From positions 1-64,000 of the forward strand of contig CACPGZ010000001.1 in NCBI GenBank assembly GCA_902633585.1: 64,000 nucleotides of DNA, written 5' to 3'. Positions within the stretch are counted from its first letter, which is position 1; the number at the start of each line of letters is the position of its first letter. The notes below the pieces were generated by a model. It was not told the DNA's origin and searched no databases. It was given only the letters and a program-made list of their open reading frames with translations. Made by a program: the position numbers and the translations under genes. This DNA comes from an uncultured Pelagibacteraceae bacterium (lineage in GTDB: Bacteria > Pseudomonadota > Alphaproteobacteria > Pelagibacterales > Pelagibacteraceae). This document shows, one piece after another, positions 43,211 to 52,468 of this stretch.

Positions 43211-44005
43211 TTAATAGTGTTTTGGCTCTTCTCTTTTTATACCTAGGCCAAATTGCTCAGGTGCATCTGCTGGAGGTGGTAGATTATCTCTAGAACCGTC
43301 AGCTTCTGCTAAATTTTTTTGAATTGCAGCACCTGGTTTATAGAACATATGAGCAAATTTAGACCAGTAAACTCCTCCAAATAAAGCAAGATTCGCTAAG
43401 ACAAATAATGTTAGAAATAAAAATGATAGACCTGACTGACCAATATATTGAGTATAAGACCAAGCTAAACCAAAAGTTGCGCAAGCTAATAAGGCGAGAA
43501 CAAATAAGTCTGCTTTAATTATTCTATACCAAGGATGAGCTTCAGCCGATACATCAACTCTCAAAAAAAACCAAAACCAGTAACCACCTAAGCATGTAAG
43601 GATTGCTCCTACATGCCATAGTAAAGACCAAAATTCTGAATTTGATTTTCCTACACCTGTATAACCAAAAACTAACACGGATGATGATACCCAAAATAAA
43701 ATTGTACCATACATACCCAAAACGTGAGCTAATCTTCTTTTACCAAACCCTAATTCTGATGTAGTACCAATATCAACAACAGTTGTTTTTGCGATGATTG
43801 AAGTCTTCTCACCAATACCTAATTTTTTAGTCGCAGCTAATTTTGCTTTTTTCGCATTATTAAAAAAATAGATTAGATTTTTATGGTGTATCATTTGGAT
43901 AATAGTCCCTGCAGCAATTAAAATTACCATTGCAAAAATAAATCCCTGCATAGCTAAAGGAGAAATAGTTTCTGCTAATATAGAAAATGGGTTTATTTGT
44001 AACAT
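43211..44005 (-). CDS. aprM: AprM, membrane partner of APS reductase
   Basis: 264 aa with five predicted helices and several His in or near them (QMIHHKN, RRLAHVLG, LLWHVGAIL, KFAHMFYKP), as expected for a haem-b, NarI/HmeC-like quinone-linked subunit. Its position before aprBA matches the aprM of sulfur-oxidising and SAR11-type bacteria, where it replaces QmoABC. It would pass electrons from sulfite oxidation to the quinone pool. Gap to the upstream HIT gene is 98 bases and likely holds the operon promoter. Confidence 0.87.
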   Translation of the reverse strand: MLQINPFSILAETISPLAMQGFIFAMVILIAAGTIIQMIHHKNLIYFFNNAKKAKLAATKKLGIGEKTSIIAKTTVVDIGTTSELGFGKRRLAHVLGMYGTILFWVSSSVLVFGYTGVGKSNSEFWSLLWHVGAILTCLGGYWFWFFLRVDVSAEAHPWYRIIKADLFVLALLACATFGLAWSYTQYIGQSGLSFLFLTLFVLANLALFGGVYWSKFAHMFYKPGAAIQKNLAEADGSRDNLPPPADAPEQFGLGIKREEPKHY

Positions 44006-44103
44006 TTCCGCCTGATGTTAATTATTTTTAAAAATTAAATTTTTAATCTACTTAAAAAAAGAGATCAACCTCAAACTAAAGGCAATTTGTCTTTATAAAA
44101 CCC

Positions 44104-44502
44104 CTATTTTTTTCTTTTATAGTGTTGTTTGCTTGGAATAACTGATCTTACTCCACCTTGGGGATTCTCTACATCTCCTGATCTTCTTGGAATTAAATGG
44201 AAATGGCAGTGTAAAATTGATTGACCCGAAACTTTGCCAATATTAGTTCCTAAGTTAAACCCTTCTACATTCGGGTCCTTATTTAAGATATCCTTTTTAA
44301 TAGCCTTTATGAGATCATTACAAGCAACAAGTTCTTCATTTGTTAAATCAAAAAAATTCTTCATGTGTCTCTTGGGTATTATTAAACAATGATATTTTGA
44401 GACTGGGTAAGTATCGTAACTAGCGTAAGCTAGATGATTTTTGATTATAATTCCACTTTCTTTGCAATTACAGAATAAACATGGATCATTTGGATCTCTC
44501 AT
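44104..44502 (-). CDS. HIT-family nucleotide hydrolase
   Basis: 132 aa. Zinc-ribbon-like CLFCNCKES near the start, then YPVSKYHCLIIPKRHMKN and the catalytic triad HCHFH near 98 (Hx-Hx-H-hydrophobic). Cleaves dinucleoside polyphosphates or nucleoside phosphoramidates; some relatives handle adenosine 5'-phosphosulfate, interesting next to apr genes but unproven. Starts 3 bases after the pabC-like stop, so part of the pab run. Confidence 0.87.
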   Translation of the reverse strand: MRDPNDPCLFCNCKESGIIIKNHLAYASYDTYPVSKYHCLIIPKRHMKNFFDLTNEELVACNDLIKAIKKDILNKDPNVEGFNLGTNIGKVSGQSILHCHFHLIPRRSGDVENPQGGVRSVIPSKQHYKRKK

Positions 44503-44505
44503 AAA

Positions 44506-45276
44506 TCAAAATTTATACAAACCAGTTCCACTTATAGCTGAATTATAATATTTAGAAAATATTTTGTATTGATCTAATTTTTTTCTTTTCCAACCTAATT
44601 GTTTTATATTCTTAACAGATGCAACACCTTTACCAGAACCAATCAATAATATTTCTTCATAATTAATTAATTCTTTTAAAAAAATTTCTTTTTTTATTAT
44701 TTTTTTTTTTGATTTAAAAAAATTATAAGTTATTCCCTTATAGAAATTTTTTGAAGGTGAAAATATATCATTTTTACGAACAAATAAGAGATTTGATGTA
44801 CCAGTTTCAAAAAGTCTATTTCTATAAACAAGTCCAATATCTGATTTAGAATTGTCCATTTTAGATAAATAAGATAAAATTTTTTCATATTTAAGATTTT
44901 TGTACTTAGGTTTTTCTCTTTTTAAATTAACAAGTTTTAAGCTAAAATCTAATTTTGGCTTTAATCTTTTTCTCAACGAAATTGATAAAATATTTTTATT
45001 TAAGGCAACTCTCAAAAGATGATTGTAATTTTTTTTTTTTGATAAATTTTTATTAATAGTTTTTAAGATATCTTGTTTAAGATTTCTTTTATTGATATTA
45101 TAACATTTTAGGGACTTTATTAAATTTTGAATGTGATCTTTAAAAAATAAAATTTTAGGGGGTTTTCCATAAATCCACATTGTTGTGAAGATACCATGAT
45201 CACCCCATAAATCTTTAAAATTTATTTCTTTAAGATCTTTAAGCTGATAAGATTTTTTTAATAAGTAAGTTACCAT
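44506..45276 (-). CDS. pabC: Aminotransferase class IV, probable aminodeoxychorismate lyase (PabC)
   Basis: 256 aa. The fold-type IV PLP pattern is visible: GDHGIFTTMWIYGKPPKILFFKDHIQNL near 26, IGLVYRNRLFETGTSNLLFVRKN near 148 (E-x-x-x-S-N-hydrophobic PLP loop) and ISLRKR. The pabB-pabA-pabC order supports release of p-aminobenzoate and pyruvate from aminodeoxychorismate for folate. The sequence is divergent and Lys-rich; a branched-chain or D-amino-acid aminotransferase is the alternative. Its ATG overlaps the pabA 3' end by 38 bases, so the true start may be later. Confidence 0.77.
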   Translation of the reverse strand: MVTYLLKKSYQLKDLKEINFKDLWGDHGIFTTMWIYGKPPKILFFKDHIQNLIKSLKCYNINKRNLKQDILKTINKNLSKKKNYNHLLRVALNKNILSISLRKRLKPKLDFSLKLVNLKREKPKYKNLKYEKILSYLSKMDNSKSDIGLVYRNRLFETGTSNLLFVRKNDIFSPSKNFYKGITYNFFKSKKKIIKKEIFLKELINYEEILLIGSGKGVASVKNIKQLGWKRKKLDQYKIFSKYYNSAISGTGLYKF

Positions 45277-45796
45277 TATTTGTTAAAAATGACTCTGGGT
45301 GAAATTGAAATCCGTAAATATTATCTTTTTTATTTTCAAAAGCCATAGCCACTTTTGACTCTAAACACCTCATAGTTATATCAAAATTATTTATTTTAAA
45401 AGGCTCTTTTAATTTTAAAGAATGATAGCGACCAACTTTAAATATTTGGTTTTTTTTAAATATTGAATTTTTGTTTATAACTTTTACGGATGATTGATAA
45501 CCATGGTAAATTTTGTTCTGCTCTATAATTTTTGCTCCTTCACAAAATAGTATTTGTTGAAATCCTAAACATATTCCAATAATTTTTTTTTTGCCTTTAT
45601 ACTGATTGTAAATTTCTGATGATGAAGGGTAATTTTTTGGATTTCCTGGTCCTGGAGAGAAAATAATTACTTTGGCGTGTCTAAGTTTTAATCTATTTAT
45701 ATTATTATAATTATCACATTCAACTTTATCAAATAATGAAAATTGATGAACGACATTATGTGTAAATGAGTCGTTATGATCTATGACGTAAATCAT
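45239..45796 (-). CDS. pabA: Glutamine amidotransferase, PabA/TrpG type
   Basis: 185 aa. Class I amidotransferase triad: Cys in GICLGFQQI near 77, and His/Glu in FQFHPES near 165. Starts IYVIDHNDSFTHNV, typical of PabA/TrpG. It feeds ammonia to PabB. The ATGA overlap with the pabB stop (45793-45796) argues for a complex made in equal amounts. TrpG function in addition is possible if no other copy exists. Confidence 0.92.
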   Translation of the reverse strand: MIYVIDHNDSFTHNVVHQFSLFDKVECDNYNNINRLKLRHAKVIIFSPGPGNPKNYPSSSEIYNQYKGKKKIIGICLGFQQILFCEGAKIIEQNKIYHGYQSSVKVINKNSIFKKNQIFKVGRYHSLKLKEPFKINNFDITMRCLESKVAMAFENKKDNIYGFQFHPESFLTNNGNLLIKKILSA

Positions 45797-46953
45797 TTAT
45801 AAAGATCAATTAGTGCTTTTGCTTTTATATAATTTTCATTAAACTCGTGTCTCGAATTACTATCAACAACCACGCCCGAGGCTACAGAAATTTCAGAAAT
45901 ATTTTTAAAATTTAAGATAGATCTAATTATAATATTAAATTTTAGATCTCCATTAAATTTTATATAACCAAAACTTCCGGTGTAGATATTTCTATTCTCT
46001 TTTTCTTGGTTGTTTAAAAGGTTTAAAGTACTAATTTTTGGGCAACCTATAACTGATCCTCCTGGCATCATGGCTCTAATAATGTCGATATTTTTAACTT
46101 TTTTTTTTAGTTCACCTTTAATTAAACTCACGTAATGAAAAAGATCTTTATACTCCTCTACAACCTTTTCCTTAATTACTCTTACTGAACCAACCTTACA
46201 TATTCGAGAGACATCACTTCGTTCCATATCTACTATCATATTATGTTCTTTTGTTTCTTTGAGATTATTTCTAAAGTATTTTAATGCTTTATTTTTGGTC
46301 ATTTTTTTACTTTTCTTTACTGTCCCTGCAATAGGTTTAGTAGTTAAAACTGATCCAATTTTAGTAATTAAATTCTCAGGTGAGCAGCTAATTATAGAAT
46401 AATTTTCATCTTTAATCATGAAAGCCTCTGGCGCTAAATTAGTATGAGATAGTCTACAAAATAGATCCAAAGGATCAATTTTCGATTTCATCTTATATTT
46501 GGTACAAATTTTTATTTGATAAGTTTCACCACTTTTTATTTTTTTTTTAAATTTATCGAAAATTTTTTTATAGTGCTGACTATCTATATTTATTTTGAAA
46601 TTTTTTTTAAAATTTATTTGAATTTTTGGATTGTAAATTAATTTATTATTTAATTTTATTTTTTTCTCAGGTTTATAAAATATACCTTTTGGAAAGTTTA
46701 TACCTCTTTGTTGTGGAACTTTAACACCAATAAGACTGTTTAATAATTCGTAACCAAAAAAACCAATAAATAAATCTGTTTCCTTAAATCTTTTAGTTGG
46801 TATTTTTTTATTTAAAAAACGAAAAATATTTTTTTTATTAAGAATAATCTTTTTAGAAAAATCAGTATATAAATCAAATCCATTTGTAGATTTGTAAATA
46901 ATATAGGATTTTTTTGATTTGTTAATATCCTGAAGTTGATTTGTATTACTCAA
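45793..46953 (-). CDS. pabB: Aminodeoxychorismate synthase component I (PabB)
   Basis: 386 aa, chorismate-utilising domain: GETYQIKICTKY near 152, APEAFMIKDENYSIISCSPENL near 185, TKPIAGT near 213, KEHNMIVDMERSDVSRI near 244, PGGSVIGCPKI near 310 and GSFGYIKFNGDLKFNIIIRS near 333. The PIAGT sequence, with Ala in place of the Arg-containing PIKGT of typical PabB, is a divergence at the lysine position. The N-terminal domain is short and degenerate. Anthranilate synthase is an alternative; the pabC neighbour favours folate. Confidence 0.85.
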   Translation of the reverse strand: MSNTNQLQDINKSKKSYIIYKSTNGFDLYTDFSKKIILNKKNIFRFLNKKIPTKRFKETDLFIGFFGYELLNSLIGVKVPQQRGINFPKGIFYKPEKKIKLNNKLIYNPKIQINFKKNFKINIDSQHYKKIFDKFKKKIKSGETYQIKICTKYKMKSKIDPLDLFCRLSHTNLAPEAFMIKDENYSIISCSPENLITKIGSVLTTKPIAGTVKKSKKMTKNKALKYFRNNLKETKEHNMIVDMERSDVSRICKVGSVRVIKEKVVEEYKDLFHYVSLIKGELKKKVKNIDIIRAMMPGGSVIGCPKISTLNLLNNQEKENRNIYTGSFGYIKFNGDLKFNIIIRSILNFKNISEISVASGVVVDSNSRHEFNENYIKAKALIDLYK

Positions 46954-46954
46954 T

Positions 46955-48175
46955 TTATTCTGTTTTTAATCTTAGTACTTGTTGCTCTTTGATTGGTAAA
47001 TGAATTATTGCTGCAAAAACTGATAAAGCAATTGCTAAATACCACGCGTAATCATATGACCCATAAAGATCATGAAACAAGCCTCCTAAATAAGCACCAA
47101 AAAATGAACCTATTTGATGACTTAAAAATACAATACCATATAAAAGACCGAGATATTTGGTCCCAAACATGTGTGCAACTATTCCACTTGTTGCAGGCAC
47201 AGTGGACAACCATAAAAAACCAAAAGTTGCTCCAAAAATAAATGAGTTAATATTGCTCGCAGGCAAAAATATGAAGAAAATTATTGATAGTCCTCTCAAG
47301 CTATAAATTGCACTTAATATTATCTTTTTACTCATTTTAGTAGAAAGATAACCGCTAGATAGAGATCCAAAGATATTAAACAAACCTATCAAAGATAAAA
47401 TTGCAGCTGCTGTCCAGCTTTCTAATCCTCGATCAATTACATAAGTAGGTACATGGGTGCCGACTAAAGTTATGTGAAAACCACAAACAAAAAAACCAGA
47501 AACCAAAAGAATATAGCTTTTGGATCCAAAAGCTTCTTTTACTGCTTCTGCTGTGGTTTGGGTATTGGGTGCCTCAATAGTTTGCTCTAAAGATGGAGAT
47601 CTTACAAAAAATGATATGACTAGACCAACTGATAAAGCTATCAAAAAAGCTACTAAAGTAGTTTGCCATCCATTTTCAGTAAGAGAGTACTCTGTTAAAA
47701 TTGGAGATAAAAAATATCCAAAAGATCCAACAGCAGTAACGATGCTCATCGCAATTGTTCTATTAGATAATGGAAAATGTTTTCCAACTACCGACATGGG
47801 AATACTTATTGCTGTGCCACCTAGTCCAATTCCTACTAAGACTCCTAAATCAATCTGAAAAAAGATCCCGGTATTTGGACCTGCATATAAAAAATAAACA
47901 CCGCCAATAAAAAATATAAATGCCAATGCTATTGCTTTATGGCCACCATATTTGTCGGCAATGGTCCCAAATATAGGTCCCGTTAATCCCCACATTAACA
48001 TTTGAAGTCCAACAGATAATCCAGATTGTGTCAGAGAAATCCCCAGGTCATCTCTGAAATCCATAAAAAACATTCCAAATGTTTGTCTCACTCCCAAGGA
48101 AATTAAAACCACTAAACTCGCAGCTATTAAAGTAATTAATGCAGTTTTGTTTCTTATAAATTTTTCTGATTTCAT
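46955..48175 (-). CDS. Major facilitator superfamily transporter
   Basis: 406 aa, 12 helices in two halves. Motif A-like GTIADKYGGHKAI near 70 and a degenerate counterpart GYLSTKMSKKII near 274; RQTFGMFFMDF near 29 is typical of the monocarboxylate/oxalate-formate branch. Substrate unknown. It sits between metC and pabB with 1-7 base gaps, hence the same operon. Confidence 0.85.
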   Translation of the reverse strand: MKSEKFIRNKTALITLIAASLVVLISLGVRQTFGMFFMDFRDDLGISLTQSGLSVGLQMLMWGLTGPIFGTIADKYGGHKAIALAFIFFIGGVYFLYAGPNTGIFFQIDLGVLVGIGLGGTAISIPMSVVGKHFPLSNRTIAMSIVTAVGSFGYFLSPILTEYSLTENGWQTTLVAFLIALSVGLVISFFVRSPSLEQTIEAPNTQTTAEAVKEAFGSKSYILLVSGFFVCGFHITLVGTHVPTYVIDRGLESWTAAAILSLIGLFNIFGSLSSGYLSTKMSKKIILSAIYSLRGLSIIFFIFLPASNINSFIFGATFGFLWLSTVPATSGIVAHMFGTKYLGLLYGIVFLSHQIGSFFGAYLGGLFHDLYGSYDYAWYLAIALSVFAAIIHLPIKEQQVLRLKTE

Positions 48176-48181
48176 AGAAAA

Positions 48182-49384
48182 TTACTTTATGTGTCTTAAG
48201 GCTTGTTTAATATCAGCGATAAGGTCGCTAGAATCTTCAAGTCCTATATGTAACCTTACAAGGTGTTCATCTTTTGCTAGATTCATGTATTTTCGTTTTC
48301 CGATCTCTCTGTTCTCCTGATGTAGTACTAAGCTTTCAAAACCACCCCAACTATATCCATATCCAAAAAGCTTAAGAGAATTTACAAATTTTCTTACTGA
48401 AATTACGCTTTTAGCTTTAATTTTTAAACCCATTAAACCAGATGCTCCAGAATAATATTTTTTCCACATTTTAAAATTTTGCGAATTTTTTTTATATGGA
48501 TATAAAAGTTTAATCTTTTTATTTGTTAATAAGTATGCAGCTACTTTTTTAGCGTTATCGCTGTGCCTATCTAATCTAACATCAAGAGTCCTTAAACCTC
48601 TTGTGATTAAATAAGCGTCATCCGGTCCTAATCTTTGACCTGTAATTTTTTCAGCAATTTTGACTTTCTGAAACACCTTTTTATTTACTGCTAAACTACC
48701 ACCCATGACATCTGAGTGACCCGAATAATACTTTGTTGCAGAAACTATTGACATATCAAAACCTAGTTTGATAGGTTTAAGATAATAAGGTGTCCCCCAA
48801 GTATTATCAATTACGGTATAAAGTTTATTTTTTTTTGCAATAGAAACTATTTTATTTAAATCTTGAAAATCGAAAGTATTACTTCCAGGATTTTCAACAA
48901 AAATTAATTTAGTTTTCGAAGTAATATTTTTTTGTAAAGTTTTTAGATTATGGGGATCATAAAAAATAGTCTTAATATTAAACTCTTTTAAATAGTTTTC
49001 AGTTAAAACTCTAGTTGGACTATAAACAGGATCAGCCACTAATATTTCATCACCAGGCCTCACAACACTAAATATGGCTAGGAATACTGAACCAAAACCT
49101 GTTTGGGTTGTAAAAACATGATAACTTTCTTCAAGTTTTGTTAGAATTTTTTGTAAAATGTAAGTAGTTGAAGTACCTTGTCTCGCATAGTCAAAATATC
49201 CTCCTCTAGGATTTTTAATTGCTTTATTTTGCATATTCCTAATGTCTCGCATAGACTTAAATATGATTGTTGAAGCCCTTACAACTGGAGGATTTACAGA
49301 CTGATTATAGAAATCTTTAGCAGTATGTTTTAAAAATGTTTTAAAAGATTTACCCATAAAAAAATTGATAACTTTAAAGGACAA
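48182..49384 (-). CDS. metC: Cystathionine beta-lyase (trans-sulfuration PLP enzyme)
   Basis: 400 aa; starting at the internal ATG (49357, MGKSFKTFL) would drop nine residues and may be the real start. Cys/Met-metabolism PLP family: YARQGTSTTYILQ near 66, TQTGFGSVFLAI near 92, VIDNTWGTPYYL near 192 and the PLP lysine in SATKYYSGHSDVMGG near 215. GHSDVMGG is typical of MetC-like enzymes. It cleaves cystathionine to homocysteine. First gene of the minus-strand run toward the HIT gene. Confidence 0.9.
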   Translation of the reverse strand: MSFKVINFFMGKSFKTFLKHTAKDFYNQSVNPPVVRASTIIFKSMRDIRNMQNKAIKNPRGGYFDYARQGTSTTYILQKILTKLEESYHVFTTQTGFGSVFLAIFSVVRPGDEILVADPVYSPTRVLTENYLKEFNIKTIFYDPHNLKTLQKNITSKTKLIFVENPGSNTFDFQDLNKIVSIAKKNKLYTVIDNTWGTPYYLKPIKLGFDMSIVSATKYYSGHSDVMGGSLAVNKKVFQKVKIAEKITGQRLGPDDAYLITRGLRTLDVRLDRHSDNAKKVAAYLLTNKKIKLLYPYKKNSQNFKMWKKYYSGASGLMGLKIKAKSVISVRKFVNSLKLFGYGYSWGGFESLVLHQENREIGKRKYMNLAKDEHLVRLHIGLEDSSDLIADIKQALRHIK

Positions 49385-49432
49385 TGCTATATCCCACCAA
49401 TAATTTCAATTAAATTATAATTAAAGGAAAAA

Positions 49433-49516
49433 ATGGGTTATCCAAAAAAACATCGAGGCCGAAGGAAAATGGGCTCAAAAAAAAGAAGAGCTAGAAAAAA
49501 AAATAAAAAGAAATAG
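49433..49516 (+). CDS. 27-aa very basic peptide
   Basis: ATG preceded by AAAGGA at 5 bases; product MGYPKKHRGRRKMGSKKRRA plus seven more residues, about 60% Lys/Arg. Such a peptide would bind nucleic acid or ribosomes; it is too short for a known ribosomal protein. It ends 6 bases before the next + strand gene. Strong ribosome-binding site and clean spacing support it despite the length. Confidence 0.55.
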   Translation: MGYPKKHRGRRKMGSKKRRARKKNKKK

Positions 49517-49522
49517 TCCTCA

Positions 49523-50239
49523 ATGAATTCAATTGAAAAGGCACGATCCATTAGTATATGGATTTTTATAGTCCCCTTTATTGCTATTAATATTTGTTTA
49601 TTACTGGTAACCCAATTCCATAGTTTGTTTCCTAATCAGGGTGATATTTTACACAGTACCTTTCCTTACTTTGATGGGGGCGCATCTATAAGTAGAACGG
49701 CTAGACCTTACCCTTCTTGGTTAGTATTTAAACCTGCAATGTTTTTGACATCTTATTTACTAATCAGATATTGGTTATTTAATAAAGACATTATTAAATA
49801 TTTTGAAGTTGATCATAAAAATTTAAAAAAGATAGTTTTTTTTGGTATTGCATCAGCAGTTGCTTTGACTGTGCACTCAATTTTTTTAGGTATTAAATTT
49901 GATAATGATTTATACAAACTTTTCAGAAGAGTTGTGATGTTGTCTTTCATTGTTTTTGAAATAGTAGCTCAAGCTTATTTAGTGGCAACTTTTTGGTCTT
50001 TTAAGAAAAAATTGAAAAATTATATAAACCCTTTAATTTTAAATCTTAAAATAATTTTAGTTTCATTATTAGTTATAGTTGCTGTTATATCTATACCTAT
50101 CGTCAGTTTACCTGGTGATGATTTCATTGGAATTCAATTAAAGTTTCTTAAACATGCTTTGGAATGGGATTATTTTATTGGTGTCATTTCTTTTTATTTG
50201 TTAACTTTTTTTATGTGGAAAAAACAAGCTAATTTGTAA
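49523..50239 (+). CDS. Six-helix membrane protein of unknown function
   Basis: 238 aa. Helices at about 11-31, 70-85, 103-122, 137-158, 175-198 and 216-232. The first periplasmic loop [20 protein letters not shown] recalls the Frag1/DRAM/Sfk1 family, a weak resemblance by eye. Its 3' end overlaps mnmA (convergent) by 11 bases. Likely shares a transcript with the 27-aa peptide. Confidence 0.7.
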   Translation: MNSIEKARSISIWIFIVPFIAINICLLLVTQFHSLFPNQGDILHSTFPYFDGGASISRTARPYPSWLVFKPAMFLTSYLLIRYWLFNKDIIKYFEVDHKNLKKIVFFGIASAVALTVHSIFLGIKFDNDLYKLFRRVVMLSFIVFEIVAQAYLVATFWSFKKKLKNYINPLILNLKIILVSLLVIVAVISIPIVSLPGDDFIGIQLKFLKHALEWDYFIGVISFYLLTFFMWKKQANL

Positions 50240-51347
50240 TCCAACCACCACCCAAAACTTTAAAACCAAATTTATCTTTATCATAAAAAACACATGCTTG
50301 TCCTGGAGAAATTCCATCCTCAAATTCCACTAAATTCACAAAAGCACTTCCGTCTTTGTTAAAATTTACTTTTCCCTTGAGAAGGTTGCCTGTTGATCTT
50401 ACTTTGACAAATATATCATTTTTAAATTCATCTTTCTTAACAAGCAAATTTAGATTATTTAAATTGATATCTTTTTTTCCAAGTTTTTCTTTTGGACCAA
50501 CAATAATTTCATTTTTTTTTGCGTGAATCTTTATTACGTATAAAGCATCTTTATCTGAAACTTTTATTCCTTTTCTTTGACCTACCGTAAAATTGATGAT
50601 TCCATCATGAACTCCAATCACTTTTCCCTCCAAATTTTTTATATTTCCTTTTTTAAAAGAGTCAGGTCTAAATTTTTGAATTACCGAAGCATAATCACCA
50701 TTGGGTACAAAGCAAATATCTTGACTATCTGGTTTGTCAGCTACATTAAGATTTAATTTTTTTGCTATTGATCTTGTTTCGTCTTTAAGCATACCACCTA
50801 GAGGGAATCTTAAATAATTTAATTGTTCCCTAGAAGTGTTAAATAAAAAATAACTTTGATCTCTATTTTCGTCAATAGCTCGGTACATATTAGTTTGATT
50901 TTCACTAGTAATACTTTTAACATAATGACCGGTAATCATTGCGTCTGCTTTTAAATTTTTAGCAACTTCAAATAAATCTTTAAATTTAACAGTTTGATTA
51001 CATCGTACACAAGGAATAGGTGTTTCACCTTTTAAATAACTATCAACAAAATTATCAATCACTCCTTGTTTAAACTTATTTTGATAATAGAGAATTTTAT
51101 GCTCGATATCTAATTTTTGGGCGACTCTTTTAGCATCCATAATATCTTGACCAGAACAACATTGTTTTGAAGCAGCAACCTCTTTTCCATCATTGTATAG
51201 CTTTAAAGTTATACCAATAACCTTATAACCCTCTTTTTTCATCATTCCAGCAACAGTAGATGAATCTACTCCACCAGACATTGCAACAACGACTGTTGTT
51301 TCTGAGGGACTTTTTTTTAAACCAATAGAGTTTAAATTATTATTCAT
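50229..51347 (-). CDS. mnmA: tRNA-specific 2-thiouridylase MnmA
   Basis: 372 aa. ATP-pyrophosphatase loop [11 protein letters not shown] near 21, the catalytic cysteine region [13 protein letters not shown] near 113, and the second cysteine in [13 protein letters not shown] near 210. It installs sulfur at U34 of Lys/Glu/Gln tRNAs. Extra CCSGQD near 62 is usual in alphaproteobacteria. Divergent from the DUF3553 gene. Confidence 0.96.
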   Translation of the reverse strand: MNNNLNSIGLKKSPSETTVVVAMSGGVDSSTVAGMMKKEGYKVIGITLKLYNDGKEVAASKQCCSGQDIMDAKRVAQKLDIEHKILYYQNKFKQGVIDNFVDSYLKGETPIPCVRCNQTVKFKDLFEVAKNLKADAMITGHYVKSITSENQTNMYRAIDENRDQSYFLFNTSREQLNYLRFPLGGMLKDETRSIAKKLNLNVADKPDSQDICFVPNGDYASVIQKFRPDSFKKGNIKNLEGKVIGVHDGIINFTVGQRKGIKVSDKDALYVIKIHAKKNEIIVGPKEKLGKKDINLNNLNLLVKKDEFKNDIFVKVRSTGNLLKGKVNFNKDGSAFVNLVEFEDGISPGQACVFYDKDKFGFKVLGGGWITN

Positions 51348-51388
51348 TTCATGGTATTTATACTTATTTCTAATATAAATTAAATTAA

Positions 51389-51565
51389 ATGATTTTTGAT
51401 TTTGAACCAGGTGACAAAGTTTTCAATCCTATTAATAAAGATTGGGGAATAGGACAAGTCCAATCAATAATTAAAGGCAAAGTTACTGTAAATTTTCAAA
51501 ATGTTGGTAAAAAAGTCATTAACTCTGAAAATATAGAATTAAAAAAAATAAATGATTCAAAGTGA
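51389..51565 (+). CDS. DUF3553-family small protein
   Basis: 58 aa: [24 protein letters not shown] then [14 protein letters not shown], which matches the DUF3553 pattern (a small SH3-like beta domain, similar to the N-terminal CarD/TRCF-type fold). Function not established; some relatives are linked to transcription or repair proteins. It overlaps the cysQ start by 14 bases, so the two are translationally coupled. Confidence 0.78.
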   Translation: MIFDFEPGDKVFNPINKDWGIGQVQSIIKGKVTVNFQNVGKKVINSENIELKKINDSK

Positions 51566-52325
51566 TATAAAAAAAATTGTTGAAGATTTAGTTCAAACTT
51601 TTTTAGATGCAGGAAAAGTTTCTTTAAATCTTAGGAGAAAAGGCCTTACTAAAGAAATAAAATCTGATAATACACCTGTGAGTAATGGTGACTTAGAGGT
51701 TGACAAAATTTTAACCAAAAAAATATTAGATTTAACACCAAATATCTTAATAGTGTCTGAGGAAGCATCAGAAAATAAAACACGAAACAACCTAGAAAAT
51801 TTTTGGTTAATTGATCCAATCGATGGCACCTATGACTATATTAATGATCTCGATGAATTTACAATTAATGCAGGATTGATAATTCAAAAAAAACCTGTGG
51901 CTGGATTAATTTATGCTCCAGCAAAAAATAGAATGTTTTATTCTTATGGAGATGGTTTGTCTTTTGAGTTAATAAATGGGGAGCCAATTAAATTAGATCA
52001 TTCAAAAAATTTTAATAAAAACGAGATTAAATTTGTATCCTACTCTAATAAAATTAAACCAGAAATAGATAAAATATATAAAAAACTTAATGTTAAAAAA
52101 TATGTAAGAATGAAAAGCTCTTTAAAATTTTGTGTAATTGCTGCTGGAGAGTATGATGGTTATGTTGCAGAGCCAAGAGCTTCTGAGTGGGATATAGCTG
52201 CAGGTCATGCAATTTTGAAACATTCTGGTGGAAGTGTAACTGATTTTAATGGACAAGAAATTCTTTATGGAAAAAAAGATTTTAAAAATCCGAGTTTAAT
52301 CTTAAAAAGCAAAAATATTCAATAA
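51552..52325 (+). CDS. cysQ: 3'(2'),5'-bisphosphate nucleotidase / inositol phosphatase family
   Basis: 257 aa. Metal-site motifs of the inositol monophosphatase superfamily: SEEASE near 72 (first Glu), WLIDPIDGTYDYIND near 86 and WDIAAGHAIL near 215. The CysQ-type N-terminus and GLIYAPAKNRMFYS favour PAP phosphatase, which removes 3'-phosphoadenosine 5'-phosphate from sulfur assimilation. Another inositol-phosphatase specificity is possible. Confidence 0.85.
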   Translation: MIQSDIKKIVEDLVQTFLDAGKVSLNLRRKGLTKEIKSDNTPVSNGDLEVDKILTKKILDLTPNILIVSEEASENKTRNNLENFWLIDPIDGTYDYINDLDEFTINAGLIIQKKPVAGLIYAPAKNRMFYSYGDGLSFELINGEPIKLDHSKNFNKNEIKFVSYSNKIKPEIDKIYKKLNVKKYVRMKSSLKFCVIAAGEYDGYVAEPRASEWDIAAGHAILKHSGGSVTDFNGQEILYGKKDFKNPSLILKSKNIQ

Positions 52326-52468
52326 TGGATGATCAGCTAAGAATTATTTTAATTATAATTGTTTCAGTTTCAATTTTTGGTCTACTTGTTTTTGTCTTTG
52401 TAAAAAATTATATGAAAAATAAAATTAATTTTTTAGTAAAAGAAAATAAAAAAAATAAATCAAAGTAA
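52325..52468 (+). CDS. Tiny bitopic membrane protein, 47 aa
   Basis: Starts in a TAATG overlap with cysQ. One helix (IILIIIVSVSIFGLLVFVFV), then a basic tail KNYMKNKINFLVKENKKNKSK. Ends 9 bases inside the convergent recX gene. Unknown family; coupling to cysQ supports it. Confidence 0.55.
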   Translation: MDDQLRIILIIIVSVSIFGLLVFVFVKNYMKNKINFLVKENKKNKSK

